A DNA stretch of 64,000 bases, from the IMG/VR virus record IMGVR_UViG_3300035698_004130, positions 1 to 64,000 of that record; one strand, written 5' to 3'. The position numbers and the translations under genes were made by a program. This DNA comes from a virus. Shown here piece after piece: positions 36,361-46,045 of this stretch (the first letter of the stretch is position 1; each line of letters starts with the position of its first letter). The notes beneath the pieces were generated by a model that had not been told where the DNA came from, made no database searches, and was given only the letters and a program-made list of their open reading frames with translations.

Positions 36361-37196
36361 TATGTTTTAAGTCCTTTTTCGAAAGTAGCATCATCTACTT
36401 CGGCGGAAACGGGCTTCTTAGCCTCGGACTCCGCATCGGTTACTACTGTATTTAGTGATGCTTCAAGCATTTGCACAATTTCTCTTCCTTCCTCATAGGT
36501 TCCAGGGGTAGTAAGAGTTGCGAGATTAAGCTTGGTCTCCATCCATTCTGCCACTTCGGCAGGAGTTCCTGCACGGGTCTTCTTAACCTTAGCCTTCGAT
36601 TCCGAGAAGGAAACAAACTCACCTTGATCTGTCAGCTTGACATCAAAGTCGTTTCCATCCTCAATCGAAAGGATCGTCGTGTTATCAGGATCCTTTTCCA
36701 ACTGATAATCCTCATCCACAATGGTTCCCATAACTCTGTCAAAGAGTTGCTGGCTCATTGCAACATACTTAACTGGATCTTCCCCAGCTTCTTGTAGGCC
36801 ACGAACGACTGCCAGAGCGAAGTAACGTGGCTTGCCCTTAATGAGCGTTGCCATGTTTCCATACTTTGACTTATTGTTTCTGCCTTGTGCATCCTTTCCA
36901 AGATCAAGTGCCTTGTGACGCTTCCAAAGATCCCAGTAGACTTCACATACTGGGCATTCTTCACCTGAAGCCTTACGGCAACGGTAGCTCTTCCAATTCC
37001 CTTCGGAATCCTTATACTTATGGAGGTGGGCTTCCTTGTAGAATTCCAGCGGGTTTTCTACTCCAGGCAGGAAGCGAACCATATTGCTTCCCTTTGCAAA
37101 GGATGCGTAATCGCTTGGTCCCTTTGCTCCACCTTTATTCTCCTGGTCATCGACCATTTTCTTGTGACGTTCTCTGAGTTCTGCTAGTGAGGTCAT
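36360..37196 (-). CDS. g32: gp32-like single-stranded DNA-binding protein, 278 aa
   Basis: N-terminal LAELRERHKKM resembles the T4 gp32 LAST-like region; the core has HLHKYK...YRCRKASGEECPVC, the gp32 zinc site (His and three Cys); the C-terminus is acidic as needed for partner binding. Coats ssDNA and organises helicase, polymerase and recombinase. AGGAAATTAAT precedes the ATG. Confidence 0.9.
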   Translation of the reverse strand: MTSLAELRERHKKMVDDQENKGGAKGPSDYASFAKGSNMVRFLPGVENPLEFYKEAHLHKYKDSEGNWKSYRCRKASGEECPVCEVYWDLWKRHKALDLGKDAQGRNNKSKYGNMATLIKGKPRYFALAVVRGLQEAGEDPVKYVAMSQQLFDRVMGTIVDEDYQLEKDPDNTTILSIEDGNDFDVKLTDQGEFVSFSESKAKVKKTRAGTPAEVAEWMETKLNLATLTTPGTYEEGREIVQMLEASLNTVVTDAESEAKKPVSAEVDDATFEKGLKT

Positions 37197-37240
37197 ATTA
37201 ATTTCCTATTTTGCTATTGTGTTTGAGTGTTTCTAACGGT

Positions 37241-37681
37241 TTACTGGTTAATCTTGATTTCCTGTCTCTTGTTAGCCGAGAGTTGGACAAGCATATCTTT
37301 TTTGTGCTCAAGCGTGTTACAAATACCCTTCATAAAAGCGTAAATTAGTTCACGATTTGTTGCTAGCTTATGTAGCTCTTGCAGGGAGGATTGTGCGTTA
37401 GCTAAATCATCTCCAGCAGCAACAGATAGCTTCACACTACCTGCTCGTTTTGAGTTTAGGAACTCAGATTTGGCTTCTTCGTATTCAGTTTGTGCTCTCT
37501 GAAACCTATACTTTGAAGTGACCATAAGCCCGTAATAGTAGTAGAAGTATGCAGGCAGTTTACCCATCTCAGGCTCAATGCAATTATCAACAATTATTGA
37601 AATTTCATCGCTAGCCTCTTGGTATAAAACCTGTGTCAGGTTATCAAGATCGCTTACTTTTATTTTTGGTTGGAAGATCAT
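37241..37681 (-). CDS. UvsY-like recombination mediator (candidate), 146 aa
   Basis: A small, all-helical, basic-ended protein (YQEASDEISIIVDNCIEPEM... NTLEHKKDMLVQL) lying just upstream of the ssb gene. T4 UvsY is of similar size, helical, and has the same job of loading recombinase onto gp32-coated DNA. Assignment rests on size, pattern and position, not on a diagnostic motif. Confidence 0.45.
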   Translation of the reverse strand: MIFQPKIKVSDLDNLTQVLYQEASDEISIIVDNCIEPEMGKLPAYFYYYYGLMVTSKYRFQRAQTEYEEAKSEFLNSKRAGSVKLSVAAGDDLANAQSSLQELHKLATNRELIYAFMKGICNTLEHKKDMLVQLSANKRQEIKINQ

Positions 37682-38081
37682 TAAGTAATGTGTATAAACC
37701 AGGGTTTAACCTATCAAATACAATTTGTTGCTTTGATAAGGTTAAGGCTAAAACCTCATTAGTTGTCCTAAGGAGGTCAGAATTAAAATGACTCTCGTGC
37801 ATACCTAGGGTCTCTAGCATACAGTGCATTAGCTCGTGTATGATAGTCTCTCGGGCCTCCAGATCGTCTAGATTCATGCTCAATTTTATCGATTTTCCAG
37901 AGAAATCTGTGAGCCCATCACAGTCGTCACCTTCTGATCTAATCTCAGGTAGAAGTTCAAAAGTAAGAACTGACCATCCAATATCTACTGTCTGAAATCC
38001 TTGTTCATCCAGTAAATTGTAGATGTGTTTCTTATCTTTTATAAAAGGGAAGTTATCATTCGACGGGTTGCTCTTCTTCAT
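37644..38081 (-). CDS. Zinc metallopeptidase-like protein (HELMH), 145 aa
   Basis: ARETIIHELMHCMLETLG holds an HExxH zinc motif, as in ImmA/IrrE or SprT-like phage proteins, with a possible third ligand downstream (NEVLALTL). Starts at MKKSNPSN, overlapping the helicase stop. Substrate unknown; a role in cleaving a host repressor or DNA-protein crosslinks is a family-based guess. Confidence 0.7.
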   Translation of the reverse strand: MKKSNPSNDNFPFIKDKKHIYNLLDEQGFQTVDIGWSVLTFELLPEIRSEGDDCDGLTDFSGKSIKLSMNLDDLEARETIIHELMHCMLETLGMHESHFNSDLLRTTNEVLALTLSKQQIVFDRLNPGLYTLLNDLPTKNKSKRS

Positions 38082-39366
38082 GCTCAGGTTCCTCGATCCG
38101 TAATGTTGAGTAATCAACAATCACTGGAGTTAGATAGTGCTGCTTGGAGTCTCTAGCCTTTAATACATAGATTCTCATCTGGCCCTTATCATACTCTTCC
38201 TGTTTTTGGTTCAAGGAGATAACCCAGTCAGCAGGACGAATCTTTCCGTAGGAATCACCCAGGTGAGCATCCGTAATAATATCAACCTTACGAGCCTCTC
38301 TATTAGTCTGGGATGCAGTCCAAAGGAGAACATTCTGCTCTACTGCCAAACCTCTCAACTCTTCTGCAATCCGCTGTTGAGCCATGTATTCCGAATCAAT
38401 GATACGGTTAGGACGGAGAAGTTCCAAGTAGTCAACAATAATCAGATCGGGGATGAAATCTGAGTGTAGCCTCAACTGCACCAGAAGAGCCCTAAGCTGA
38501 TTAACATTAGACCCACCCGTTGGGAACTCCTTAATGATTAGACGCCCTGAGCATTCTTTCTGGACATACTCAAGGCGAGAATGAAGCTGTAGTTGAACCA
38601 CAGGCTCCTTCAGCTTTGAGTTCTTAAGCTTGGTCATCACAGAGTCGAATCTGTTGCCAATCTTATCCTCACTCATTTCCAGGGAAACGTAGAGAACATT
38701 TCTACCCTCAATTACAGCCTTGGCACCTTGGTTAACCAGATACAGAGACTTTCCAACACCAGGAGGAGCTACAACAATAGCAAGTTCCTTACGGCAGAGC
38801 CCACCTTCCAGGTTTCTGTTATGAGTTGGAAGAATCGTCTTGAACCGATCCCTATCCTTATCCTCATACATTCTCTTCAGACGATTGTTTACATCTGAGA
38901 AGTAATCCTGCCCAACATCAACATTACGGTTTACTAGAAGTGCATCTTTAATAAGAGATTCAATCAGTCCATAATCATGATCCCCTTTGTTTAGCATGTT
39001 GGCTGAGATAGTAATTGCTGATTTGATAGCACTCTTCTTTGCAAAGTCCTCAACAGTATCCATGATAAACTCTCGGGTATCAAAGATAGACTTATCAATA
39101 CTGTTGATTAAAAGGATCTCATCCTCGTAGTCATAATCATCCTTCTCAGTAGAGTTGTTTTTAATGAAGTCTACTAAGGCCGAGTCGGTAGGGAGGGTGC
39201 GATACTTATCGTAGAAGTCCCTTATCCCAATATAGATGTTTTGGTAACCTGTGGATTCAAAGTATTCAGGCTTGACGATGGCGACGACTTGAGAGAAGAA
39301 CTCAATATCGTGCTTCAGGAGGTAAAGACAACCGCGTTGAGTGTTGTCTGACAGATTATAGGGCAT
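38056..39366 (-). CDS. g41: DnaB/gp41-type replicative helicase, 436 aa
   Basis: RecA-like ATPase of the DnaB family: Walker A APPGVGKSLY near residue 205, YVSLEMSED, Walker B LIIVDYLELLRP, and TASQTNREA (H4/arginine region). The N-terminal domain is DnaB-like but short. Unwinds DNA at the fork. Ends in TGATAA, tandem stops. Confidence 0.93.
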   Translation of the reverse strand: MPYNLSDNTQRGCLYLLKHDIEFFSQVVAIVKPEYFESTGYQNIYIGIRDFYDKYRTLPTDSALVDFIKNNSTEKDDYDYEDEILLINSIDKSIFDTREFIMDTVEDFAKKSAIKSAITISANMLNKGDHDYGLIESLIKDALLVNRNVDVGQDYFSDVNNRLKRMYEDKDRDRFKTILPTHNRNLEGGLCRKELAIVVAPPGVGKSLYLVNQGAKAVIEGRNVLYVSLEMSEDKIGNRFDSVMTKLKNSKLKEPVVQLQLHSRLEYVQKECSGRLIIKEFPTGGSNVNQLRALLVQLRLHSDFIPDLIIVDYLELLRPNRIIDSEYMAQQRIAEELRGLAVEQNVLLWTASQTNREARKVDIITDAHLGDSYGKIRPADWVISLNQKQEEYDKGQMRIYVLKARDSKQHYLTPVIVDYSTLRIEEPEHEEEQPVE

Positions 39367-39407
39367 ACGGTGTTTATAGAGCTTTGTGTGTGTAGGAAAT
39401 CTTGTTA

Positions 39408-39956
39408 TTACTTCGTATCTTTATTTTTGATCATTTTAGCATTAGCAGCTTGGAGGAACTCTTTCTTATGAGCCGTTTCCTTATCAGTATTCTTCTTAGC
39501 TAATCCAGCCTTTCTAAACACTTCCATGTTTGGATCAACCTTCTTGTAGTGAGCATCTCCACCAGACTTCATTCGTTCTTTGGAGTTTGTGATGGAGTCA
39601 GCATAGAATTTCTCGGCTTCAGCCTTACCCATACCGTTCATGATACGTTGCTCGATCTGTTTCTTCTTGGTGTGAGTGGATCCCTTTACAAAGGCACTAG
39701 GAGCATCAACAACTACCCTAATAGCTACTTTCTTACACTTTAGACATTTGACTTTTTCTGGTGGATTCTCAGTCTTATACACAATGGTTTTGTATACATC
39801 GTAATCCCTTGGGTCATCTGAGTCATCCATTGCTTCCAATTGAGCTTTGGTTGCAGACTTAGTAAGAACCTCTTCAGTATAGGTTCCGTCATCCTCTTTC
39901 CAGATATACCTAATATCTATATTCTCACATGAATTACACTTATAGTTAATAAACAT
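39408..39956 (-). CDS. Zinc-ribbon protein, 182 aa
   Basis: CNSCEN at the start and CLKCKKVA near residue 75 form a four-Cys site like FmdB-type zinc ribbons; the rest is a lysine-rich helix. Precedes the helicase, so a replication accessory role is possible but not shown. Confidence 0.65.
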   Translation of the reverse strand: MFINYKCNSCENIDIRYIWKEDDGTYTEEVLTKSATKAQLEAMDDSDDPRDYDVYKTIVYKTENPPEKVKCLKCKKVAIRVVVDAPSAFVKGSTHTKKKQIEQRIMNGMGKAEAEKFYADSITNSKERMKSGGDAHYKKVDPNMEVFRKAGLAKKNTDKETAHKKEFLQAANAKMIKNKDTK

Positions 39957-40135
39957 TACTCTACAGAGATTCCATACTCTTCAAACACCTTTTGAGACAT
40001 AGTTCTAATCTTCTCATACATCTCTTCCATCTTCTTTGGATCCATAACTGAAATTCTTGCACTCATGCGTTTCATTCTTTCTAATTCAGCGTCTACAACT
40101 TCGTAGTCAACTCCTCTATCTTTATCTTGTTCCAT
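39956..40135 (-). CDS. Hypothetical helical protein, 59 aa
   Basis: The start at MEQDKDRGVDYEV is used because a longer frame would overlap the upstream gene by 74 bases. Met-rich helix (RMSARISVMDPKKMEEMYEK). Function unknown. Confidence 0.5.
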   Translation of the reverse strand: MEQDKDRGVDYEVVDAELERMKRMSARISVMDPKKMEEMYEKIRTMSQKVFEEYGISVE

Positions 40136-40451
40136 TCTTTTCCTTATTCCAAAGCCAGTATCTAAATCTACCTCTTTCCCAATGAAGGGACACATGTGTT
40201 AGGTAAGCAGGGGTAGGAGGTTCAATACCCTTGTCAGCATGATCGTCCATCCTGGGGGAAACATGCTGACAAATCCAATCCATCACAGTATGGGTATCCC
40301 CAACCGAGTCATAACAGTATTTAGAAGGGTCGGGAGCCTCAATGAATTCCATGAGACGAGTAAGACTCATATCTGTGTATTTAGCTAACTCAAGTAGATA
40401 CACAGTTCTTGATTTAAAGTAGTCTACCTTAGTCGCCACAGCCACCACCAT
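40122..40451 (-). CDS. Hypothetical protein, 109 aa
   Basis: Starts inside the end of nrdJ (23-base overlap; ATGGTGGTGGCTG). Contains YLLELAKYTDMSLTRLMEF and a C-terminal HWERGRFRYWLW. Unrecognised. Confidence 0.5.
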   Translation of the reverse strand: MVVAVATKVDYFKSRTVYLLELAKYTDMSLTRLMEFIEAPDPSKYCYDSVGDTHTVMDWICQHVSPRMDDHADKGIEPPTPAYLTHVSLHWERGRFRYWLWNKEKNGTR

Positions 40452-42348
40452 CAACTCTACAAGCGGCAGGAGCTTGTTCTGATTCGATTCCATCATTCAT
40501 AAGGGGAACTGCATACTTGAGAATGTTAGCAGGAGTAGTTGGGATAGCTTCAAGAGGCTCAGGCATCTCAGGAGTTCCCTTACTTCCCGCACGGTAAACA
40601 GTCATTCCCTTCAAGTAAGGAGCATACCGCAAAGCGATCTTGGAAATCTCTTCAGGTGTTGCATCATTTGGTAGATTGATTGTCTTACTGATAGCATTAT
40701 CAATGTAACGTTGAAGTGTAGCTTGAACCATCATGTGTTCCTCAGGATCAACATCGTAGGCTCCAACAATGTGTGAATGGTCCTTACCCTGCTCAAGAGC
40801 TTCCTTAAACATTGGATCAAGAACAACAGTATCTCTCCAAACATTACCTTCTCTGTAGCGTCTCTTATACATCGGAGCAAAGATTGGCTCAATACCAGTT
40901 GAGGCTCCATGAACCATAGAAATAGTTCCCGTAGGAGCAGCAGTTAGCATTACACCGTTCCTGATTCCATTCTCTTTAATGAGCATTCGAATTCTGGCTG
41001 GAAGCGTCTTGGCAAATTCTTCAGCAAGGAACTTCTTGGATTCGAATTCTGGGAAAGAGCCCTTATCTCTTCCGAGATACATGGAAGCCAAGTAGGATTC
41101 GTCACGAATGGTTGCGTATAGTCTCTCAAGGAACTCGATACACTTATCTGAACCATACTTGTGGCCCATTTTGATAAGCATGTGATGGAGCCCCATAGTG
41201 CCAAGACCAATTCTACGCGACCTCTCTCCTGCTGTTCTGCACTCTTCAATTGGGTAGTGGTTTGCCGTGAGAACATTGTCTAGGAATCTAATCCCTGATC
41301 TGATGGTTCTAGCCAGTCTCTTCCAATCAACATCCTTGCAATCATCAGTAAGCATATTGGATAGGTTAACATGACCAAGACAGCAATTTGCGTAAGAGTC
41401 AAGTGGAATTTCCCCACAGGGGTTGGTCGCATTCATCTCTAGGAAATACGACAGATTAGTGTAGCGATTAGTTAGTGAGATGTTGAAGATACCAGGATCT
41501 CCAGACTCAACTGCGTTCTTCCAAATTCTATCCCAGAGATCAATAGCTTTAAAGATTACTTTTTGGGTGTCTTCAAACTTATCATCGGGATGGCGTAGAT
41601 GAAGATTGACAGCGCGAGAGAGCGCATCGTCTTCATCTAGCGCGACAATGTTGATCGTCTCGGAATGCCCATCGGGCGAAACTCTGTTGGTTGAGTAAAC
41701 ATAATAGTTCTTGTTATTGTATCTGAAATACCAGTCCTCATCATTCTCACAAGCTTCAATAAACCTGTCAGTGATTGCTACTGAGATATTGAAGTTTGTT
41801 AGCTGAGAAAGATCCAGTTTAACATGCAGAAACTCCAGTAGATCAGGATGAGTAACGTTAAGTTGGGCCATAAGAGCCGTTCGTCTATTTTTTCCTGCCT
41901 TAACATGATTACCAACCTCATTAATCATCTGCATCACTGAAACAGATCCAGGTGCAGAATTCTTGATGTTTCCAATATCGTCACCCTTGGGTCGGATCTT
42001 GGAGAAATTAAACCCAATACCCCCTCCACCACAGGAGATGCGATACATATCTTGAATCAACTTTCCAATTGATTCCACAGTGTCTTCTGGTTCGATGGAA
42101 TAGCAATTAAGAAGGTTCTGTTTATTCCTTCCTGCACCATAAATGATCCTCCCACCTGGAACGAAGTCGCCTGAACTTAGGATTTCAAAGAATCTTGTTT
42201 CAACTGTTTTTACGTCACCTTCTTTCTCAACAGATGCAACGTGCTTCGACATTACTTTGCATCTTTCACTATACTTTGTCTCGCCAGGGTATGCGTATCG
42301 TTGCTCAAAAATCTTCTGCCCTAATCCGTCCAGTTGCTTTATCGTCAT
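40429..42348 (-). CDS. nrdJ: Class II (B12-dependent) ribonucleotide reductase, 639 aa
   Basis: The finger loop NPCGEIPL (N-x-C-x-E) near residue 310 carries the radical Cys and Glu; the active-site partner cysteines are LLNCYS and CCLG; PTGTIS and the C-terminal C-(x5)-C redox pair (CRVDGGGCGD) are present. There is no separate R2 subunit, as expected for adenosylcobalamin enzymes. Makes dNTPs without needing oxygen; depends on host B12. Confidence 0.93.
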   Translation of the reverse strand: MTIKQLDGLGQKIFEQRYAYPGETKYSERCKVMSKHVASVEKEGDVKTVETRFFEILSSGDFVPGGRIIYGAGRNKQNLLNCYSIEPEDTVESIGKLIQDMYRISCGGGGIGFNFSKIRPKGDDIGNIKNSAPGSVSVMQMINEVGNHVKAGKNRRTALMAQLNVTHPDLLEFLHVKLDLSQLTNFNISVAITDRFIEACENDEDWYFRYNNKNYYVYSTNRVSPDGHSETINIVALDEDDALSRAVNLHLRHPDDKFEDTQKVIFKAIDLWDRIWKNAVESGDPGIFNISLTNRYTNLSYFLEMNATNPCGEIPLDSYANCCLGHVNLSNMLTDDCKDVDWKRLARTIRSGIRFLDNVLTANHYPIEECRTAGERSRRIGLGTMGLHHMLIKMGHKYGSDKCIEFLERLYATIRDESYLASMYLGRDKGSFPEFESKKFLAEEFAKTLPARIRMLIKENGIRNGVMLTAAPTGTISMVHGASTGIEPIFAPMYKRRYREGNVWRDTVVLDPMFKEALEQGKDHSHIVGAYDVDPEEHMMVQATLQRYIDNAISKTINLPNDATPEEISKIALRYAPYLKGMTVYRAGSKGTPEMPEPLEAIPTTPANILKYAVPLMNDGIESEQAPAACRVDGGGCGD

Positions 42349-43937
42349 CCTATTGTGCTCAATCCTTCTTTCTTTGTAACCAGTATGTATTGAGATTCGC
42401 TCAATAGCTCTTGTAAGTGTGTATTGTGCGTAATTAACAATAGCACCTTATCAGGGTATTGCAATCTCAACGCATCGAGTAGATTATTTACTGCGCTGAT
42501 CCCTGAATCATCGATATTATCACAAACTTCGTCAAAGAAGATTACGTTACAGTTGGTTCTAGAAATCTTAGCACTCAAATCTTGAAGTGCTAACATGATG
42601 GCAAGATTCACTCTTCTCTTCTCACCACCGGACAGTGAGATGTATTTAGTAACCAAGCCATTATTTTTTATCGTTTCTTCTAGTCCATCTGTGAACTCGA
42701 TCGTAAATTGGCTACTAGTTAAAATCGAGATGTATTCGTTGCACTTTGAGTTAAAATACTCAAGGATGTTACGAATGACGTATTTAATGAGCCCCTTCTC
42801 TGAAAAGGCTAATTCCCAGAACTTCATAACCTCTATAAGCGTCTCTAACTCATTAACTCTACTTGAGTATTCATCTATCTGAGTGGTTACCTCAGTAAGT
42901 CGATCCCTACTTACTTGGGAAGTTTCAATTAACTTATTCTTCTCGTTATACTTTGCCCACTCAGATGAAGAATACTCAGGCTTAAGAGATAAGATTTTCT
43001 TTTCATTGAAGTCAACAGTCCCTTGATCGATGATTGAAATTGCTTGAAACTCTCCTAATCCTTCGGTGATCCTCTCAAGGTCTTCATGGGTCTGACACTT
43101 AAGATAGGAGTTTTTGCAAACAGGACACTCCTTATCTTCTGTGAATACCCCAGCATCCTTTGATTCTTGAAGCTTCTTAATCTTCTCTCTATATTTTCTT
43201 AACGATGTTTGAGCCTCACTTATCCTAGACCTGGATTCAACTATTTGACGTTCAGCCTCAAGGATATCTTCTAGGCTGGGTAACTCTACAAGGGAATACT
43301 TCGGACTTGGAATCTGGTCACCTAGCCGCTCCCTCTCTACCAGGAGCTTGTCTAGGAAAACTTGTGTAGTCTTCATCTCTGCATTGTAGCCCGATCTAAG
43401 TTGCTTGACAGCGGAACGCTTACCAAACATGTCATCCAGGTTGAAGCAGTTTCTGATGATCTTTCTCTTATCCTCAGGGTTTGAATCTAGGAAGGAGAAA
43501 CTACTGTGCTGACCAAATACTACAGACGCCATAAACGACTTGTAGTCAGTCTCTAAAACCTCTTCGATATATTTTTGGGTCTCGGGAGCATTTTCCTTGT
43601 TTTGGTTTACACCATTAACAATAAAGTTTAAAGAAGTTGGTCTCTTGGTTCTAGTGATCTCAATATCACCAACACCCTCTTTATCTAGGAGAAGAGTAAC
43701 GGACAATCCACTCCCGAACTGAGTGTTTACGATTGAGTCTTCGTTACTCTTGCGAATAGTCTTGCCAAAAATCCCTAGGGTGATAACCTCTAGGATAGCA
43801 GACTTACCAGCACCGTTTGATGCACCAGAATCCAGGTTGTTTCCAAGGATTCTTACAATACCATTATACTTTGTTAGATCAAGATCTAAGTTCTTAAAGG
43901 AATAAATATTCCTAGCCTTCACTCGTTTTATTCTCAT
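42345..43937 (-). CDS. g46: Recombination nuclease ATPase subunit, gp46/Rad50-SbcC type, 530 aa
   Basis: Walker A SNGAGKSAILEV at residue 38, a coiled-coil arm with the zinc hook CPVC near 270, signature YISLSGGEKRRVNLAIML and Walker B VIFFDEVCDNID. Works with the adjacent gp47-like nuclease to resect ends and degrade host DNA. Confidence 0.95.
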   Translation of the reverse strand: MRIKRVKARNIYSFKNLDLDLTKYNGIVRILGNNLDSGASNGAGKSAILEVITLGIFGKTIRKSNEDSIVNTQFGSGLSVTLLLDKEGVGDIEITRTKRPTSLNFIVNGVNQNKENAPETQKYIEEVLETDYKSFMASVVFGQHSSFSFLDSNPEDKRKIIRNCFNLDDMFGKRSAVKQLRSGYNAEMKTTQVFLDKLLVERERLGDQIPSPKYSLVELPSLEDILEAERQIVESRSRISEAQTSLRKYREKIKKLQESKDAGVFTEDKECPVCKNSYLKCQTHEDLERITEGLGEFQAISIIDQGTVDFNEKKILSLKPEYSSSEWAKYNEKNKLIETSQVSRDRLTEVTTQIDEYSSRVNELETLIEVMKFWELAFSEKGLIKYVIRNILEYFNSKCNEYISILTSSQFTIEFTDGLEETIKNNGLVTKYISLSGGEKRRVNLAIMLALQDLSAKISRTNCNVIFFDEVCDNIDDSGISAVNNLLDALRLQYPDKVLLLITHNTHLQELLSESQYILVTKKEGLSTIG

Positions 43938-44973
43938 GGTCTGAGATAATATCTAGCCCCTTCTCTAAATCTTCCTGCGGAATTGTGGAGGCTTGCTCTT
44001 CCAAGTATTGGCGAATCATATCACCATGTATGGATTGAACCGGGATATTTGGGTCGAAATTTGAAATGCGGTTATCCAGCTTCTTATCAAAGATGGGTTG
44101 GAATTTAATATCCACATGCTTCACCTTGTATTCTTCTAGAATATTGTTTCTAGTGTCAGTTGAGCCTTCCTCAGTGAACTTATCCATGAGGACTCGCAGG
44201 ATAGTGAAGTATCTTGGATCTTGGATCTCCTCTTTCATCTGTTCTAAAGATTCAAAGGGACAAACATAGTATCTTGGTCCGAACTCTACAGCCTTCTTTA
44301 CCAGAGGTGACCAAACCCCTGGGGATTCTTGTGTAATTGTTCCAGTGAAGTGATCGTAATCACACTCACCAAAATTAGTTGACCATGGTGTCCCTAGAAC
44401 TAGGACATTACCATCATCCTTATATCGGTGAATGTGGCCCAGAATCGTTCTATTCTTAAACACACCTTTCTCAAATCCAAAATCCATAAACCCACCTGAG
44501 TTCATGCAACCTTGGTATCCAAAGTGTCCAAAGACTACTGTGTCCTTATCCTTTATGTAACAAAGACTTTCCTTGATTGTAGCCTCATTCTCATAGTGAG
44601 GAATAAAGAGGAAGTTAAGGTCTTCATCAAACTGGGTCTGGCTGATGAGAGACACTTTACTCCCGGACCACTCTAGGGTTTCCAATGCGGTTAGCCCGTC
44701 ATCAGATTTATTTGCGGAATCATGGTTCCCCCGCAAGATGAAAACCTTTGTTAGTCCGGGAGTAAGTGAAATTTTCTTGAAGAGTCTTGCCACCTTTACA
44801 ATAACCTCCGGGTGAGGTTTCCTATGGTGGTAGATGTCCCCTAAGAATACGACGTATTTTGGCTTGCTGCTATCGATTAGCTTCAAGCAGGTTTCTACTT
44901 GGTTATCCAAATACCCCTTAAAAGGGCTATCAAAATGGGTATCCCCAATAATGAGGCATTTGGAGTTACTCAT
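43912..44973 (-). CDS. g47: Recombination nuclease subunit, gp47/Mre11-SbcD type, 353 aa
   Basis: Calcineurin-type metal motifs in order: GDTHFD, GDIYHHRK, RGNHDS, GHFG, GHIHRY. Forms the nuclease with the gp46-like ATPase, whose gene it overlaps by 26 bases. Confidence 0.95.
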   Translation of the reverse strand: MSNSKCLIIGDTHFDSPFKGYLDNQVETCLKLIDSSKPKYVVFLGDIYHHRKPHPEVIVKVARLFKKISLTPGLTKVFILRGNHDSANKSDDGLTALETLEWSGSKVSLISQTQFDEDLNFLFIPHYENEATIKESLCYIKDKDTVVFGHFGYQGCMNSGGFMDFGFEKGVFKNRTILGHIHRYKDDGNVLVLGTPWSTNFGECDYDHFTGTITQESPGVWSPLVKKAVEFGPRYYVCPFESLEQMKEEIQDPRYFTILRVLMDKFTEEGSTDTRNNILEEYKVKHVDIKFQPIFDKKLDNRISNFDPNIPVQSIHGDMIRQYLEEQASTIPQEDLEKGLDIISDHENKTSEG

Positions 44974-45191
44974 CGGCGACGGCGATTGTTATTTGCAGAC
45001 CCGATCCAGATACACAGGATGGTGATAAGAAGAATAGTGAGGATAATAACTAATGGTCCCCAAAGAGGTGCAGTAATCCACCACCAACTCCAGGTGATGA
45101 ACTCAGTAAGCTTGAGCACCAGGAACACAATGAAAAGCAGGAACATGGGTCCAACGCTTTCTACCTTAACAGTGCTACTCACTTCAACCAC
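44970..45191 (-). CDS. Two-TM small membrane protein, 73 aa
   Basis: Two hydrophobic helices (about residues 14-34 and 42-64) joined by a Trp-rich loop (TWSWWWITAPLWG), with an Arg-rich end NNNRRRR. Orientation inside-positive. Function unknown. Confidence 0.6.
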   Translation of the reverse strand: MVEVSSTVKVESVGPMFLLFIVFLVLKLTEFITWSWWWITAPLWGPLVIILTILLITILCIWIGSANNNRRRR

Positions 45192-45559
45192 CAGTGCTTT
45201 TCAGCATCCCCATCAAGTCCAATGTAAACTTCCATGCCTTCGGGACCGGAATGGAATGAAAGGATGTTCTTCCCATTTGGATTGGCCTCTAGACCACGGA
45301 AGGGAAGGTTATCCAACATCTTTTGAATGCAAGTAAGAACACCCTTACGACGGGAGAACTGCTCATTCATGCGACACTTTGCCGAAAACATCGTTGAAGA
45401 TACAGTATCAAAGATTACTGTATGCCCACCATGCTGCTTCATCTTACGCCCATTCTGTTCGAATTGTCTAAGATGCTTAACCTTTAGGTTAAGTGAGAAT
45501 AGTTCATCCCCAGACTTATAGTCTAGGATTGTAACTCCAAAATCAGGTGCTTGGGCCAT
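45179..45559 (-). CDS. Hypothetical protein, 126 aa
   Basis: MAQAPDFGVTILDYKSGDELFSL... a beta-rich protein ending HWWLK. It overlaps both neighbours by 1-13 bases. No family recognised. Confidence 0.55.
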   Translation of the reverse strand: MAQAPDFGVTILDYKSGDELFSLNLKVKHLRQFEQNGRKMKQHGGHTVIFDTVSSTMFSAKCRMNEQFSRRKGVLTCIQKMLDNLPFRGLEANPNGKNILSFHSGPEGMEVYIGLDGDAEKHWWLK

Positions 45560-45891
45560 TAGTCTACCACCTTAACATTACGTGAGATGTAGGATGCAAT
45601 CTTCTCAAAGGAGTATTTTTTTTCGTCATTCAAATGAATGAGCTTTTCTTGCATTTCAACAGATAGCCCGGCATAAGGCATAGTGGTTTCTAACGCTTCC
45701 CCCTTAGTAACCGACATAGGATAGCCATCATGCCAGTGTTCTTCCCTTAATTGCCCAGTGATGCTCTTAAGAACACCCAAGCAACAAAAGGCTCCCCCAT
45801 CGTAGCTGCACATGCTTCCTTCCGTTTGGTCAAATTTCTTAGAGCGGAGGGCATTCAGCCATTTCTTCTTGATAATCTTACGCATTGTCAT
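45559..45891 (-). CDS. CCLG-motif phage protein, 110 aa
   Basis: MTMRKIIKKKWLNALRSKKFDQ... FCCLGVLKSITGQL is the same family as the plus-strand gene at 4074. The start at MTMRK is used; a longer frame would read through the CTATAAT element at 45986. Role unknown. Confidence 0.75.
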   Translation of the reverse strand: MTMRKIIKKKWLNALRSKKFDQTEGSMCSYDGGAFCCLGVLKSITGQLREEHWHDGYPMSVTKGEALETTMPYAGLSVEMQEKLIHLNDEKKYSFEKIASYISRNVKVVD

Positions 45892-45985
45892 AGTAGGTAG
45901 TCCTTTTTGAAACCTAGTTGTGTTTCCAAATGATTGGAAACCGATCAGTGAAACTGTCACCAAGTCTAACTTGGGCAGTGGAGGT

Positions 45986-45991
45986 ATTATA
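45986..45991 (-). promoter_or_regulatory. CTATAAT promoter, minus strand
   Basis: Minus strand CTGGCTATAATACCTCC, about 95 bases before the CCLG gene. Downstream of thyX, probably starting the gp47-gp46-nrdJ-helicase run. Confidence 0.5.
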
Positions 45992-46045
45992 GCCAGCCCG
46001 ATGCCGGACTGACGTTCCATTCCCTTAAATTTCGCTAGAAAACAA

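Noticed and set aside
39345-39366. CTATAAT promoter at the helicase start
   Set aside because: The TATAAT there is part of the coding sequence (MPYNL), so it is coincidental.
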